Under the pieces are notes generated by a model. The model was not told where the DNA came from. It searched no databases and saw only the letters and a program-made list of their open reading frames with translations. Both the position numbers and the translations under genes were made by a program. Of a stretch of DNA of 64,000 bases, positions 9,673 through 17,320 are shown piece after piece (the first letter of the stretch is position 1; every line of letters starts with the position of its first letter). This stretch comes from Sphingobacterium corticibacterium (GTDB lineage: Bacteria; Bacteroidota; Bacteroidia; Sphingobacteriales; Sphingobacteriaceae): contig NZ_SGIT01000002.1 of assembly GCF_004208525.1 (NCBI RefSeq), forward strand, positions 496,001 through 560,000. Direction: 5' to 3'.

Positions 9673-10066
9673 CTTCCCACCAATCCGATTTCAAATCGTC
9701 TATCTCGCGACGATCTTTCTTTGTCGGTCGTCCCGTACCCCGATCACGCTTCAACACGGGAGCGTGGAATGTCGATTTAAACGCATACGTTTCTTCTACC
9801 GGTGTCTGGTCTTCGTAAAACTGCACCGCCGTTTTCGCATCTACACGTCTTTCTAATAATCCTAAAACATGAATCACTTTACGTTCGATCCCCTTCTGAA
9901 CCGAATAGGTTTCCCCTATTTTGACAATATAAGAAGGTTTTACATTCTGCCCATTGAGTTTTACGCGTCCAGCTTTACACGCCTCCGTTGCCAAGCTTCT
10001 CGTCTTGAATATACGAATTGCCCACAAGTATTTATCAATTCGTAGTTTTTCCGTTTCTGCTGCCAT
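9659..10066 (-). CDS. S4-domain RNA-binding protein, Hsp15 (HslR)-like
   Basis: This 135-aa protein carries an N-terminal S4 RNA-binding domain: RIDKYLWAIRIFKTRSLATEA, then AGRVKLNGQNVKPSYIVKIGE. The charged C-terminal tail is rich in Lys/Arg and then acidic (KDRREIDDLKSDWWEDEES). Hsp15 binds 50S subunits carrying stalled nascent chains in E. coli, and this length and layout fit that family. It overlaps the downstream PUL regulator by 14 bp, so the two are probably co-transcribed, an odd pairing of a ribosome-rescue gene and a glycan regulator. A TAnnTTTG match (TATTTTTG, 10071-10078 read on the minus strand) lies so close to the ATG that use of it would give a nearly leaderless mRNA; this may be chance. 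Confidence 0.88.
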   Translation of the reverse strand: MAAETEKLRIDKYLWAIRIFKTRSLATEACKAGRVKLNGQNVKPSYIVKIGETYSVQKGIERKVIHVLGLLERRVDAKTAVQFYEDQTPVEETYAFKSTFHAPVLKRDRGTGRPTKKDRREIDDLKSDWWEDEES

Positions 10067-10298
10067 ATAGCAAAAATAAGTTTTTTATCTTCTTTTCCCC
10101 GCGAAAAAGAAGCAAAACCGAGCGAAGCGAGCTCATGGATGCCAAAATAAACACGAATCCATAAAGCTCGTCCTTCAGATTTTTGACAGGGAGGGAAGGT
10201 GCAAAGGGAAGATTTCTACAGTTGTCAAAATTCCGGATGGACGTCATAGGTTAAGAAAGGGACAATACAATTGCATGATCCCTTCCTTAATATTAAAG

Positions 10299-10382
10299 GT
10301 CGCCTCCGAATTTTTGAGGTTTGTAGAAACTAGTTCTTAGTACGAACCTTCTCCTCAAAGATTCGAAGCGACGACTTTTTTT
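10299..10382 (+). terminator. Terminator-like stem-loop with T run, upstream of the dapD promoter
   Basis: The arms 10299-10319 and 10353-10372 pair as GTCGC…TTTGAGG with CCTCAAA…GCGAC, with small internal irregularities. TTTTTTT follows at 10376-10382, the geometry of an intrinsic terminator read rightward. It lies upstream of the candidate dapD -7 element (10415-10422), so it would end a transcript made inside the intergenic region rather than attenuate dapD. No protein-coding gene feeds into it on the plus strand. Confidence 0.45.
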
Positions 10383-10414
10383 GAGAGAAAAAAAGGAAAA
10401 GCAAGGATTTTTTT

Positions 10415-10422
10415 TAAGTTTG
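10415..10422 (+). promoter_or_regulatory. Candidate -7 element of the dapD operon promoter
   Basis: TAAGTTTG matches TAnnTTTG exactly, 36 bp before the dapD ATG. No good -33 TTTG lies at the usual spacing; the region there is A-rich. Confidence 0.4.
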
Positions 10423-10458
10423 TATTCAACCTTTACATGTTATAACATAAAATAAAAA

Positions 10459-11280
10459 ATGGATTTACACAAATTGCAAAAATTAATTGAAGATGCTTGG
10501 GAAAACAGGCAGTTATTAGAATATAAAGAGCATTACGAGGCTGTTAAAGTGGTCATCGATAAGCTCGACAAAGGTGAATTACGTGTAGCGGAGCCGATTG
10601 GCACCCGATGGCATGTAAATGACTGGATAAAAAAAGCGGTTATCCTTTATTTCCCCATCCAGGAAATGAAAGAGATCAATAACACCCCTTTTGTTTATCA
10701 TGATAAAATGGAACTAAAAACGAATTACAAAGCCCTTGGGGTGCGTGTTGTTCCGGGAGCGAGTGCGCGCTATGGCGCTTATCTATCTAAAGGTGTCATC
10801 ATGATGCCTTCTTACGTGAACATCGGTGCCTACGTGGACGCAGGTACGATGGTAGACACCTGGGCTACCGTAGGTTCCTGTGCGCAAATTGGTAAAAATG
10901 TCCATTTAAGTGGTGGAGTGGGTATTGGTGGCGTTTTGGAACCTGTCCAAGCAGCACCTGTTATCATTGAAGACAATGTATTTGTAGGCTCACGTGCCAT
11001 TGTTGTAGAGGGTATCCGTGTGGAAACAGAAGCGGTTTTAGGTGCAAATGTGGTATTAACCGCATCCACAAAAATCATTGACGTTTCGGGCGCTGAACCG
11101 GTGGAATACAAAGGCTACGTTCCAGCACGTTCTGTTGTGATTCCGGGTTCTTATACAAAAGAATTTCCTGCCGGCGAATACCAAGTACCTTGTGCCCTGA
11201 TTATCGGCCAGCGTAAGGAATCTACCGATAAGAAAACGTCATTAAACGACGCACTACGCGAGCACAATGTAGCGGTTTAA
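10459..11280 (+). CDS. dapD: 2,3,4,5-tetrahydropyridine-2,6-dicarboxylate N-succinyltransferase
   Basis: This 273-aa enzyme succinylates tetrahydrodipicolinate in the succinylase branch of diaminopimelate/lysine synthesis, in the cytoplasm. The N-terminal helical domain includes GTRWHVNDWIKKAVILYF, and the left-handed beta-helix of hexapeptide repeats runs from about residue 100 to 230 (MMPSYVNIGAYVDAGTMVDT, then GSCAQIGKNVHLSGGVGIGG). Length is full for the family. The TAA stop overlaps the ATG of the next gene by one base (TAATG), so translational coupling is likely. It heads a cluster with tsaC-like, folP and brnQ genes. Confidence 0.96.
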   Translation: MDLHKLQKLIEDAWENRQLLEYKEHYEAVKVVIDKLDKGELRVAEPIGTRWHVNDWIKKAVILYFPIQEMKEINNTPFVYHDKMELKTNYKALGVRVVPGASARYGAYLSKGVIMMPSYVNIGAYVDAGTMVDTWATVGSCAQIGKNVHLSGGVGIGGVLEPVQAAPVIIEDNVFVGSRAIVVEGIRVETEAVLGANVVLTASTKIIDVSGAEPVEYKGYVPARSVVIPGSYTKEFPAGEYQVPCALIIGQRKESTDKKTSLNDALREHNVAV

Positions 11281-11861
11281 TGAAACATACCACGGTACAT
11301 AGAGAAGATGTGAATAAAGCCCTTGAAACATTGAAAAACGGAGGGCTTATTCTTTATCCTACCGATACCATTTGGGGTATAGGATGTGATGCTACCAATG
11401 CAGAAGCTGTAGAAAAAGTCTTTGCTTTAAAAGGACGCGATCAGCATAAAAGTCTAATCGTCTTGCTGCACAACGACAACCAACTTGCAAGCTACGTCAA
11501 TGATATACCGGAGGTCGCATACGAATTGATAGAATACAGTGAAAAACCCTTAACTATTGTGTATTCGAATGCCAAAAATCTAGCTCCGAATGTTGTTGCT
11601 CCCGATGGCAGCATCGGCATACGTATTGTTCGCCATCCTTTCTGTGAACAATTACTACAAAGGTTTCGTAAACCTATTGTATCTACATCAGCAAATAGCA
11701 GTGGAGAGGTTTCTCCATCTTGTTTCGGGGAAATTTCCGAACAGATCAAAGCCGGTGTTGATTACATTGTCGAGTACGGTCAACATGAAAAGGGGGATGG
11801 CAAGTCTTCTACGGTGATGAAGCTGGACCCTAGTGGTAAATTTGAGTTTTTACGGAAGTAA
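11280..11861 (+). CDS. tsaC: L-threonylcarbamoyladenylate synthase (TsaC/YrdC/Sua5 family)
   Basis: This 193-aa single-domain YrdC-type protein makes threonylcarbamoyl-AMP from threonine, bicarbonate and ATP for the t6A37 modification of ANN-decoding tRNAs. Family motifs are GGLILYPTDTIWGIGCDATN near the start, the KGRDQHKSLIVLL nucleotide-binding stretch, and IVSTSANSSGEVSP towards the C terminus. There is no extra C-terminal Sua5 domain, so it is the short form. It is coupled to dapD by a TAATG overlap and followed closely by folP. Confidence 0.94.
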   Translation: MKHTTVHREDVNKALETLKNGGLILYPTDTIWGIGCDATNAEAVEKVFALKGRDQHKSLIVLLHNDNQLASYVNDIPEVAYELIEYSEKPLTIVYSNAKNLAPNVVAPDGSIGIRIVRHPFCEQLLQRFRKPIVSTSANSSGEVSPSCFGEISEQIKAGVDYIVEYGQHEKGDGKSSTVMKLDPSGKFEFLRK

Positions 11862-11879
11862 CGTGGAGTGAATTCATAC

Positions 11880-12719
11880 ATGAAGTATTTACAAACAACA
11901 CCTACACAAACTATCAATGCGAGGGGGCAATTGATCACGTTCGAGAAGCCCTTGATTATGGGAATTCTAAACGTAACACCCGATTCCTTTTTTGATGGAG
12001 GAAGGCATAATGATCTTGATCATGCTTTGCGAAAAGCGGAAGAACTCATTCAGGAGGGGGTGGATATCATCGACATCGGCGCTTATTCTTCCCGTCCAGG
12101 GGCATCCCCTGTCTCCTCAGAAGAGGAAATAAATAGAGCCATACCGGTTATTCGGGAATTAACTAAAAGACACCCTAACCTTATCCTTTCTATCGATACG
12201 TTTCGGGCCGATGTCGCAGAAGCCTGTGTAGAAGCTGGTGTACACATTATCAATGATATTTCGGGCGGCACACTCGACGAGCATATGTTTGCTATCGTAG
12301 CTCGATTACAAGTGCCCTACATCTTGATGCACATGCGGGGCACACCAGAAACGATGCAAACGTTAACGAATTATGATGATATAGCTGTAGATGTGGCGAC
12401 AGCATTAGGAGAAAAGATTTCTGCATTGCGAGCATTGGGGGTGAAAGATATTATTCTTGATCCGGGTTTCGGATTTGCGAAGACAATTGAACAAAACTAT
12501 GAACTCTTGCATCGGGTAGATGAATTGCACTATTTTGGTTTGCCTATATTAGGTGGGATTTCCCGTAAATCGATGGTTTACAAAAAACTGGGTATTACTG
12601 CCGATGAGGCGTTGACAGGTACCATCGCATTAAACACACTATTACTAGCGAAAGGCGTACAAATGCTCCGCGTTCATGATGTGAAAGAAGCGAAACAATT
12701 GGTTGAGTTATTATTTTAG
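11880..12719 (+). CDS. folP: Dihydropteroate synthase
   Basis: This enzyme of about 279 aa joins p-aminobenzoate to 6-hydroxymethyl-dihydropterin pyrophosphate in folate synthesis and is the sulfonamide target. Motifs are IMGILNVTPDSFFDGGRH (pterin/PPi loop), DIGAYSSRPGA, IINDISGG, ILDPGFGFAKTIEQN and the C-terminal GGISRKSM and RVHDV. An in-frame GTG at 11868 would add four residues, but the ATG at 11880 starts MKYLQTT and is the more usual codon, so I prefer it. It sits in the dapD-tsaC-folP-brnQ run of short gaps. Sulfonamide-resistance changes cannot be judged here. Confidence 0.95.
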   Translation: MKYLQTTPTQTINARGQLITFEKPLIMGILNVTPDSFFDGGRHNDLDHALRKAEELIQEGVDIIDIGAYSSRPGASPVSSEEEINRAIPVIRELTKRHPNLILSIDTFRADVAEACVEAGVHIINDISGGTLDEHMFAIVARLQVPYILMHMRGTPETMQTLTNYDDIAVDVATALGEKISALRALGVKDIILDPGFGFAKTIEQNYELLHRVDELHYFGLPILGGISRKSMVYKKLGITADEALTGTIALNTLLLAKGVQMLRVHDVKEAKQLVELLF

Positions 12720-12728
12720 TATATTATT

Positions 12729-14021
12729 TTGAGAAAATTACGAGATATTACCACCATCGGTTTTGCTCTATTTGCGATGTTCTTTGGAGCGGGGAATTTG
12801 CTGCTGCCTCCTTTTATCGGTCTACAAATAGGCGATCATGTTTGGATAACTATCTTGGCATTTGGGCTTACCGGAATCTTACTCCCTTTTCTGGGAATAC
12901 TCTCGGTTACTAATTCGGGAGATGATTTTAATGATTTAGGCCACCGTATCAATAAGAACCTCGCTGCTATCCTCGGGTCTGTCATCATGATCTGTATTGG
13001 CCCGCTAATCGCGCTTCCACGCACCGCGGCGACAACATTTGAAGTCGGGATACTCCCCTCCTTCCCTAACAGCAATCCGGTGTGGACATCTATTCTCTTT
13101 TTTGCTATCACTTGGCTGTTTTCGATTGTTCCGTCTAAGGTTGTGGATTTGGTTGGAAATATCCTAACACCTTTTTTACTCCTTGTACTTGTTATCTTAA
13201 TTGGTATGGGCATCGCCAACCCTATTGCCGAGCCGCAAACCGATATACTTTCTGCTCCGGAAGCATTTACCCTGGGATTTATCGAGGGTTACCAAACACT
13301 CGATGTATTAGCGTCCGTAATATTTGCGGGTATTATTATCTCAGCAACGAAAGCCAAAGGTTACGAGCGTATTAGGGAAAAGAACAAAGTCGTCATTGCA
13401 TCGGGGGCTCTTGCCGCCGCTTGTCTATTTTTTATTTATGGTGGATTAGTTTATCTCGGAGCTACTTCTGATATAGAAAACACCGACCTCACACGGTCAG
13501 CCTTGCTCATTCATATTTCTAACAGTATCCTCGGACAATATGGTACGTTAGCTATAGCTATCAGTATCGCATTGGCTTGCCTAACTACTGCCATTGCACT
13601 GACTACCGCCGTAGGCACCTTCTTTAGTAACTTGACCAATGGTAAACTAGGGTATAGGCTATTGGTCACTATTTCCTGTATTATTTCAGGCATCCTTTCT
13701 GTCACGGGAGTAGATAACATTATCCAGTTTGCTTATCCGCCATTGGCTTTCGTCTACCCTATTGTCATTACACTGGTTTTATATATCGTTATATTCGGAC
13801 GGTTCGTCAAAACCAAACTACCGTATATCTTGGCATTAATTGCTTCCACGATCATCGCAACCTTAAATGTCATGAAGATATTAGGCATCTTACATACCGA
13901 TAGTTTGACATGGTTCAACCACATCCCCTTCTTTGCTTATGAATTAGGTTGGGTAGTTCCTTCGTTCGTGTTTTTTGTTATTGGCTTTGGCGTTGATAGG
14001 ATGAAGACAAATAAACACTAA
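12729..14021 (+). CDS. brnQ: Branched-chain amino acid transport carrier (BrnQ/LIVCS family)
   Basis: This 430-aa inner-membrane protein has about twelve hydrophobic segments. The N-terminal signature TIGFALFAMFFGAGNLLLPP is the classic start of sodium/proton-coupled leucine-isoleucine-valine carriers. The frame opens at TTG (12729), since no ATG precedes the conserved first helix, so a TTG start is likely. It follows folP by 9 bp. Its 3' end overlaps the convergent FucP-like transporter gene by 44 bp, so the two mRNAs are complementary at their ends. Confidence 0.93.
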   Translation: MRKLRDITTIGFALFAMFFGAGNLLLPPFIGLQIGDHVWITILAFGLTGILLPFLGILSVTNSGDDFNDLGHRINKNLAAILGSVIMICIGPLIALPRTAATTFEVGILPSFPNSNPVWTSILFFAITWLFSIVPSKVVDLVGNILTPFLLLVLVILIGMGIANPIAEPQTDILSAPEAFTLGFIEGYQTLDVLASVIFAGIIISATKAKGYERIREKNKVVIASGALAAACLFFIYGGLVYLGATSDIENTDLTRSALLIHISNSILGQYGTLAIAISIALACLTTAIALTTAVGTFFSNLTNGKLGYRLLVTISCIISGILSVTGVDNIIQFAYPPLAFVYPIVITLVLYIVIFGRFVKTKLPYILALIASTIIATLNVMKILGILHTDSLTWFNHIPFFAYELGWVVPSFVFFVIGFGVDRMKTNKH

Positions 14022-15237
14022 AACACATAATGACAACATAACTTAAAATTGGCAAAACAAACGCGGTCTCCCAAGAGTACCCGTCTTTCAATACCCCTTG
14101 TAGATAAGTCATCATAGCGCCTCCAACAATCGCTGTTGATAATAATCCGGATGCCGTCCCCGTATTGTTTCCTAATCCAGCTATAGATAGCGAAAAGATG
14201 GTGGCGAACATAATAGAATTGCAAAGCCCTGCTAAAACCATACACCAAACAGAGAAATGACCTTGTCCTATAATGGAAGATAATACCAATAAGGCGGCAA
14301 TAAAGGAAACTACAAACAACACCCTTGTACTTTGAAACCTTTGAAGAAAAAATGCACCTAGAAATCGTCCCACCAACATGCCTCCCCAATAATACGAAAG
14401 GTAAAAACTGGCGCTACTCTCCGTAATAGACAACCGATCTGCAATATAATTGGTTAGATACGTACCTATACCAACTTCTGCGCCTACATACATGAATAGC
14501 GCAAATATGCCGAATTTTAAGTTAGGAAAGCGTTGAATCACTTGTATCGTCGTCAGTCTTTTTACCAATTGACTTCCTTCGTTTTGTATAATTTTGACGA
14601 CAGGGAGTTTTATAGAAAATATAATAATACCAATCAGAAATAAACCCGATCCTATAACCAAATAGGGTTTCACGAGAACAGAAGAAGCACTACCCTGCTC
14701 AGCCACCCGGGCCAGAATAAACTGCGCACCGAAAATAGGTGCTAACGTTGTTCCCAAAGAACCCACACCTTGTATAAAGGTTAATCGTGAAGCGGCACTT
14801 TTTGCTGGTCCAAGAATCGTAATATAGGGATTGGCCGAGACCTGAAGCAATACGATACCCATAGCGATGACAAACAACGCACCGAGAAACAATCCGTATT
14901 CATGAAATACAGAGGCTGGATAAAACAAAATTGTTCCGAAAGCTGCAATACAAAATCCTAATACCATTCCATTTTTATAACCGATTCTATCGACCACCTT
15001 ACCCGCGGGAATGGAAATAAGTCCGTACGTCAGATAGAAATAAAATTGCACGAGGGAAGACTGGGCATAGGAAAGATTAAATCCTTCTTTAAAAAATGGA
15101 ACCAATGTATCATTCAACACCGTGATAAATCCCAGCAAGAAATAAAGAATAGCCAATATTAACAGGGCTATTTTGTATGAAGGAACGTGTTGTTCCGCAG
15201 ATGGATTTTGGATCGTAGATGATGTTTCAGGTATCAT
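13978..15237 (-). CDS. FucP/NagP-type sugar MFS transporter, last gene of PUL 2
   Basis: This 419-aa major facilitator protein has about twelve membrane helices and resembles the FucP branch (sugar:H+ symporters, such as fucose, glucose/galactose and GlcNAc permeases). LYFLLGFITVLNDTLVPFFK in helix 1 and PAGKVVDRIGYKNG after helix 2 are typical. It would bring the monosaccharide released in the periplasm across the inner membrane. It lies 11 bp after the epimerase gene, at the end of the seven-gene operon. An amino sugar substrate is plausible because of the neighbouring epimerase and the ROK regulator, but the sequence does not decide between sugars. Confidence 0.88.
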   Translation of the reverse strand: MIPETSSTIQNPSAEQHVPSYKIALLILAILYFLLGFITVLNDTLVPFFKEGFNLSYAQSSLVQFYFYLTYGLISIPAGKVVDRIGYKNGMVLGFCIAAFGTILFYPASVFHEYGLFLGALFVIAMGIVLLQVSANPYITILGPAKSAASRLTFIQGVGSLGTTLAPIFGAQFILARVAEQGSASSVLVKPYLVIGSGLFLIGIIIFSIKLPVVKIIQNEGSQLVKRLTTIQVIQRFPNLKFGIFALFMYVGAEVGIGTYLTNYIADRLSITESSASFYLSYYWGGMLVGRFLGAFFLQRFQSTRVLFVVSFIAALLVLSSIIGQGHFSVWCMVLAGLCNSIMFATIFSLSIAGLGNNTGTASGLLSTAIVGGAMMTYLQGVLKDGYSWETAFVLPILSYVVIMCFSVYLSSSYQRQSQ

Positions 15238-15248
15238 ATCTATTTAAG

Positions 15249-16433
15249 TTAAAAACGAACAGGTTGCATATTGTGTATCTCATTAGCTATTGTCGCAAGC
15301 TGATACAACGCACGTGGCGTATGAAAAAAGCCTTTCCACTTACCGCCTTTTAATGGAAGCAATGCATCTCCTTCGCGTGTTAAATAGCCAAACATCTCCC
15401 CATAGGCTGGATCCACAAAATATTTCCAGATGTAATTGTGCAAACGTTGATACCATGCCAAACATTCGGGATTTTGGGTAAGCTGATAGCCTTTTAGCAT
15501 GGCAATCGCTGCTTCAAGATGTACCCACCACAGTTTTTGATTCCATTCCAGTTGTTGAGGGGGATACCCTTTCATATCCAAAAAATAAAAAATACCTTCG
15601 TGTTTTGCATCCCAACCGTATTCAATGGTTTGAAGACTTATCTGGACACATTGTTCAATAAGCTTTTGATCGCCCCATTTTTTTGCGATATCCATAACAA
15701 ACCACATCGACTCCAGTCCATGACCTGGATTCACTAAGCGGCCGTCAAACGAGTCATGAAGATTCCCCTGTTGATCAACATTTTCTACAATAACGCCCAA
15801 CTCTTTTTTATAAAATACGTTCATCACTTCATTTACACCATAATGCAATACCTCTTCAACCTGATCGGCAGGTAAAAGATGTTCTATTTCCAAGACCAAG
15901 TTGCATAAAATCATGGGTAGAGAAAAACCTTTTAAAGATCTGGTTTCAGTCACCTGTTTGTTATAGCTACCCTTCGGATTGTCCTTCCTTTCCAAAATTC
16001 TAAGAAAAGTACTTTTAGCGATATCACGATACCGTTCTTCAGCTGTTGCTTTAAACAACTGGGCATAAGCCATCGTTGCGAAACAATCTGAAAATATATT
16101 ATAGGGTTGAGTTAACGGATTGCCTTCTTTATCAAGTGAAAAATACCAATCACCATTTTTATCCCGACCATGTGCCAATAAAAAATCCGCTCCTTGCTTG
16201 GCGACTTCCAGATAAACCGGATTTTGTTCCACATTATTGTAGAGCATTGATAAGGTCCAAACTTGGCGATGTTGAAGCCACATAAATTTGTCTGTGTCGA
16301 AAATCTTTCCATCGCGATCCAGACAGGTAAAGAAACCGCCGTGTTCCTTGTCCAATGAATGGTTTAACCAAAACGGAATAATATCATTTTTTAAATAGTC
16401 GATATAGAAATTTGCTCTATCTTTAAAGTTCAT
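15249..16433 (-). CDS. AGE-family N-acylglucosamine 2-epimerase-like protein
   Basis: This 394-aa cytoplasmic (alpha/alpha)6-barrel protein lacks a signal peptide. It resembles the renin-binding-protein/N-acylglucosamine 2-epimerase branch, with KFMWLQHRQVWTLSMLYN near residue 50, QPYNIFSDCFATMAYAQLF, LVNPGHGLESMWFV, and QQLEWNQKLWWVHLEAAIAM. These contain the conserved His and aromatic residues expected in the active site. In Bacteroides such proteins serve as NanE, turning ManNAc into GlcNAc. No NanA lyase is in the window, so sialic acid use is not shown. Cellobiose or mannobiose 2-epimerase is a less likely alternative. It sits 35 bp after the EEP gene and 11 bp before the transporter. 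Confidence 0.85.
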   Translation of the reverse strand: MNFKDRANFYIDYLKNDIIPFWLNHSLDKEHGGFFTCLDRDGKIFDTDKFMWLQHRQVWTLSMLYNNVEQNPVYLEVAKQGADFLLAHGRDKNGDWYFSLDKEGNPLTQPYNIFSDCFATMAYAQLFKATAEERYRDIAKSTFLRILERKDNPKGSYNKQVTETRSLKGFSLPMILCNLVLEIEHLLPADQVEEVLHYGVNEVMNVFYKKELGVIVENVDQQGNLHDSFDGRLVNPGHGLESMWFVMDIAKKWGDQKLIEQCVQISLQTIEYGWDAKHEGIFYFLDMKGYPPQQLEWNQKLWWVHLEAAIAMLKGYQLTQNPECLAWYQRLHNYIWKYFVDPAYGEMFGYLTREGDALLPLKGGKWKGFFHTPRALYQLATIANEIHNMQPVRF

Positions 16434-16468
16434 GTTGATGATTACTAGTTATAGGAATGTATATAGCG

Positions 16469-17320
16469 TTAATCCTTATATTGTACCTTCATGACAACAG
16501 GTAAATGATCTGAAGCATAGGTTTCGGCAAATGTTTCGTAGGATTTTATCTTAAAAGCATTATTTGCTGTATTATTTAGGATAAGAAAATCTATGGCGGT
16601 TTGCGGATTGGTGGCCGAATGTGTACTGGGGCAGTTTGTACAAGGAACATGAAAAATAGCTTTCAGCGTATCCCAAACATCATTTGATTGATCCATATTA
16701 AAATCCCCTCCTAATACAATAGGGTATCGTTGGTAAGATTTTAAAGCTTTCAACAATTCACGCGATTGCAATTCCCGATTTTCATCGGATAAGTGGTCCA
16801 AATGGGTAGAGGCAAATACGAAATCTTCTCCATTTTCCAATTTGACCCGTATCCAACCAGCAGTTCTAATTTCAGCACCACTTCCTGGTACGATTGGAAG
16901 CGACACTTGCTGATGTTCTTCTATCGGGTATTTGGATAATATCGCCACGCCATATTCGCCATTCGAACGGTCAATAGCTTTAAAAAATTGATAATGCATA
17001 CCCGTAAGCTCCGCTAATGCTGCAGCTTGATCCAGATCTTTGCCCGAACGGTCTGTAAACCGGTCTACTTCCTGTAAAGCAACAAAATCAGGTTTAACAC
17101 TATTGATCGCTTTCGCGATCGCGGAAACGTCTACGACAGAAGCTGGTTGTGACGGAGGGTTTGCAATGTGTATATTATATGTCATAAACGTTAAGACATC
17201 TCCGTCTTCCTCACCGCCATTGTTTCCTTCGTTATTTTTTTCACATCCTGCAAATACCATAAGGACAGATGTAAAAAAAACAACCGCCAGTAAAAATAAT
17301 TTTCTATTTGTTTTCATCAT
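16469..17320 (-). CDS. Endonuclease/exonuclease/phosphatase (EEP) fold lipoprotein, PUL 2
   Basis: This protein of about 283 aa has a lipoprotein signal (LMVFAGC, Cys26). The EEP catalytic set is present: N in MTYNIH, E in ALQEVDRF, the D-H pair in STHLDH, GGDFNMDQ, and the terminal ASDHLPVVM. Members of this metal-dependent fold cleave phosphodiesters or phosphomonoesters (DNases, sphingomyelinases, inositol phosphatases); the sequence does not tell which. A TTG start at 17326 is possible, but the ATG at 17320 overlaps the susD stop (TAATG), so I use that. A secreted phosphohydrolase inside a PUL suggests a substrate with phosphate groups or phosphodiester links, which is inference. Confidence 0.88.
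   Translation of the reverse strand: MMKTNRKLFLLAVVFFTSVLMVFAGCEKNNEGNNGGEEDGDVLTFMTYNIHIANPPSQPASVVDVSAIAKAINSVKPDFVALQEVDRFTDRSGKDLDQAAALAELTGMHYQFFKAIDRSNGEYGVAILSKYPIEEHQQVSLPIVPGSGAEIRTAGWIRVKLENGEDFVFASTHLDHLSDENRELQSRELLKALKSYQRYPIVLGGDFNMDQSNDVWDTLKAIFHVPCTNCPSTHSATNPQTAIDFLILNNTANNAFKIKSYETFAETYASDHLPVVMKVQYKD

Larger units (their letters stand above)
10067..10458. other. 392-bp gene-free region with consecutive inverted repeats
   Basis: No convincing gene is present; the one short minus-strand frame here has no family resemblance. The stretch contains five successive inverted repeats: 10089-10096/10105-10112 (CTTCTTTT/AAAAGAAG), 10128-10140/10157-10170 (CGAGCTCATGGAT and ATCCATAAAGCTCG), 10181-10188/10223-10230 (TTTTGACA/TGTCAAAA), a 40-bp imperfect palindrome at 10251-10290 (16 of 20 pairs match), and 10299-10319/10353-10372 followed by seven T. 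The region separates the divergent S4 and dapD genes. It could encode a structured RNA read on the plus strand that ends at 10382, or be a degenerate mobile palindromic element; neither is proven. Confidence 0.5.

Noticed and set aside
10035-10247. Minus-strand 70-aa frame between the S4 gene and dapD
   Set aside because: It overlaps the S4 gene start, has no recognisable domain or signal, and lies over the inverted repeats.
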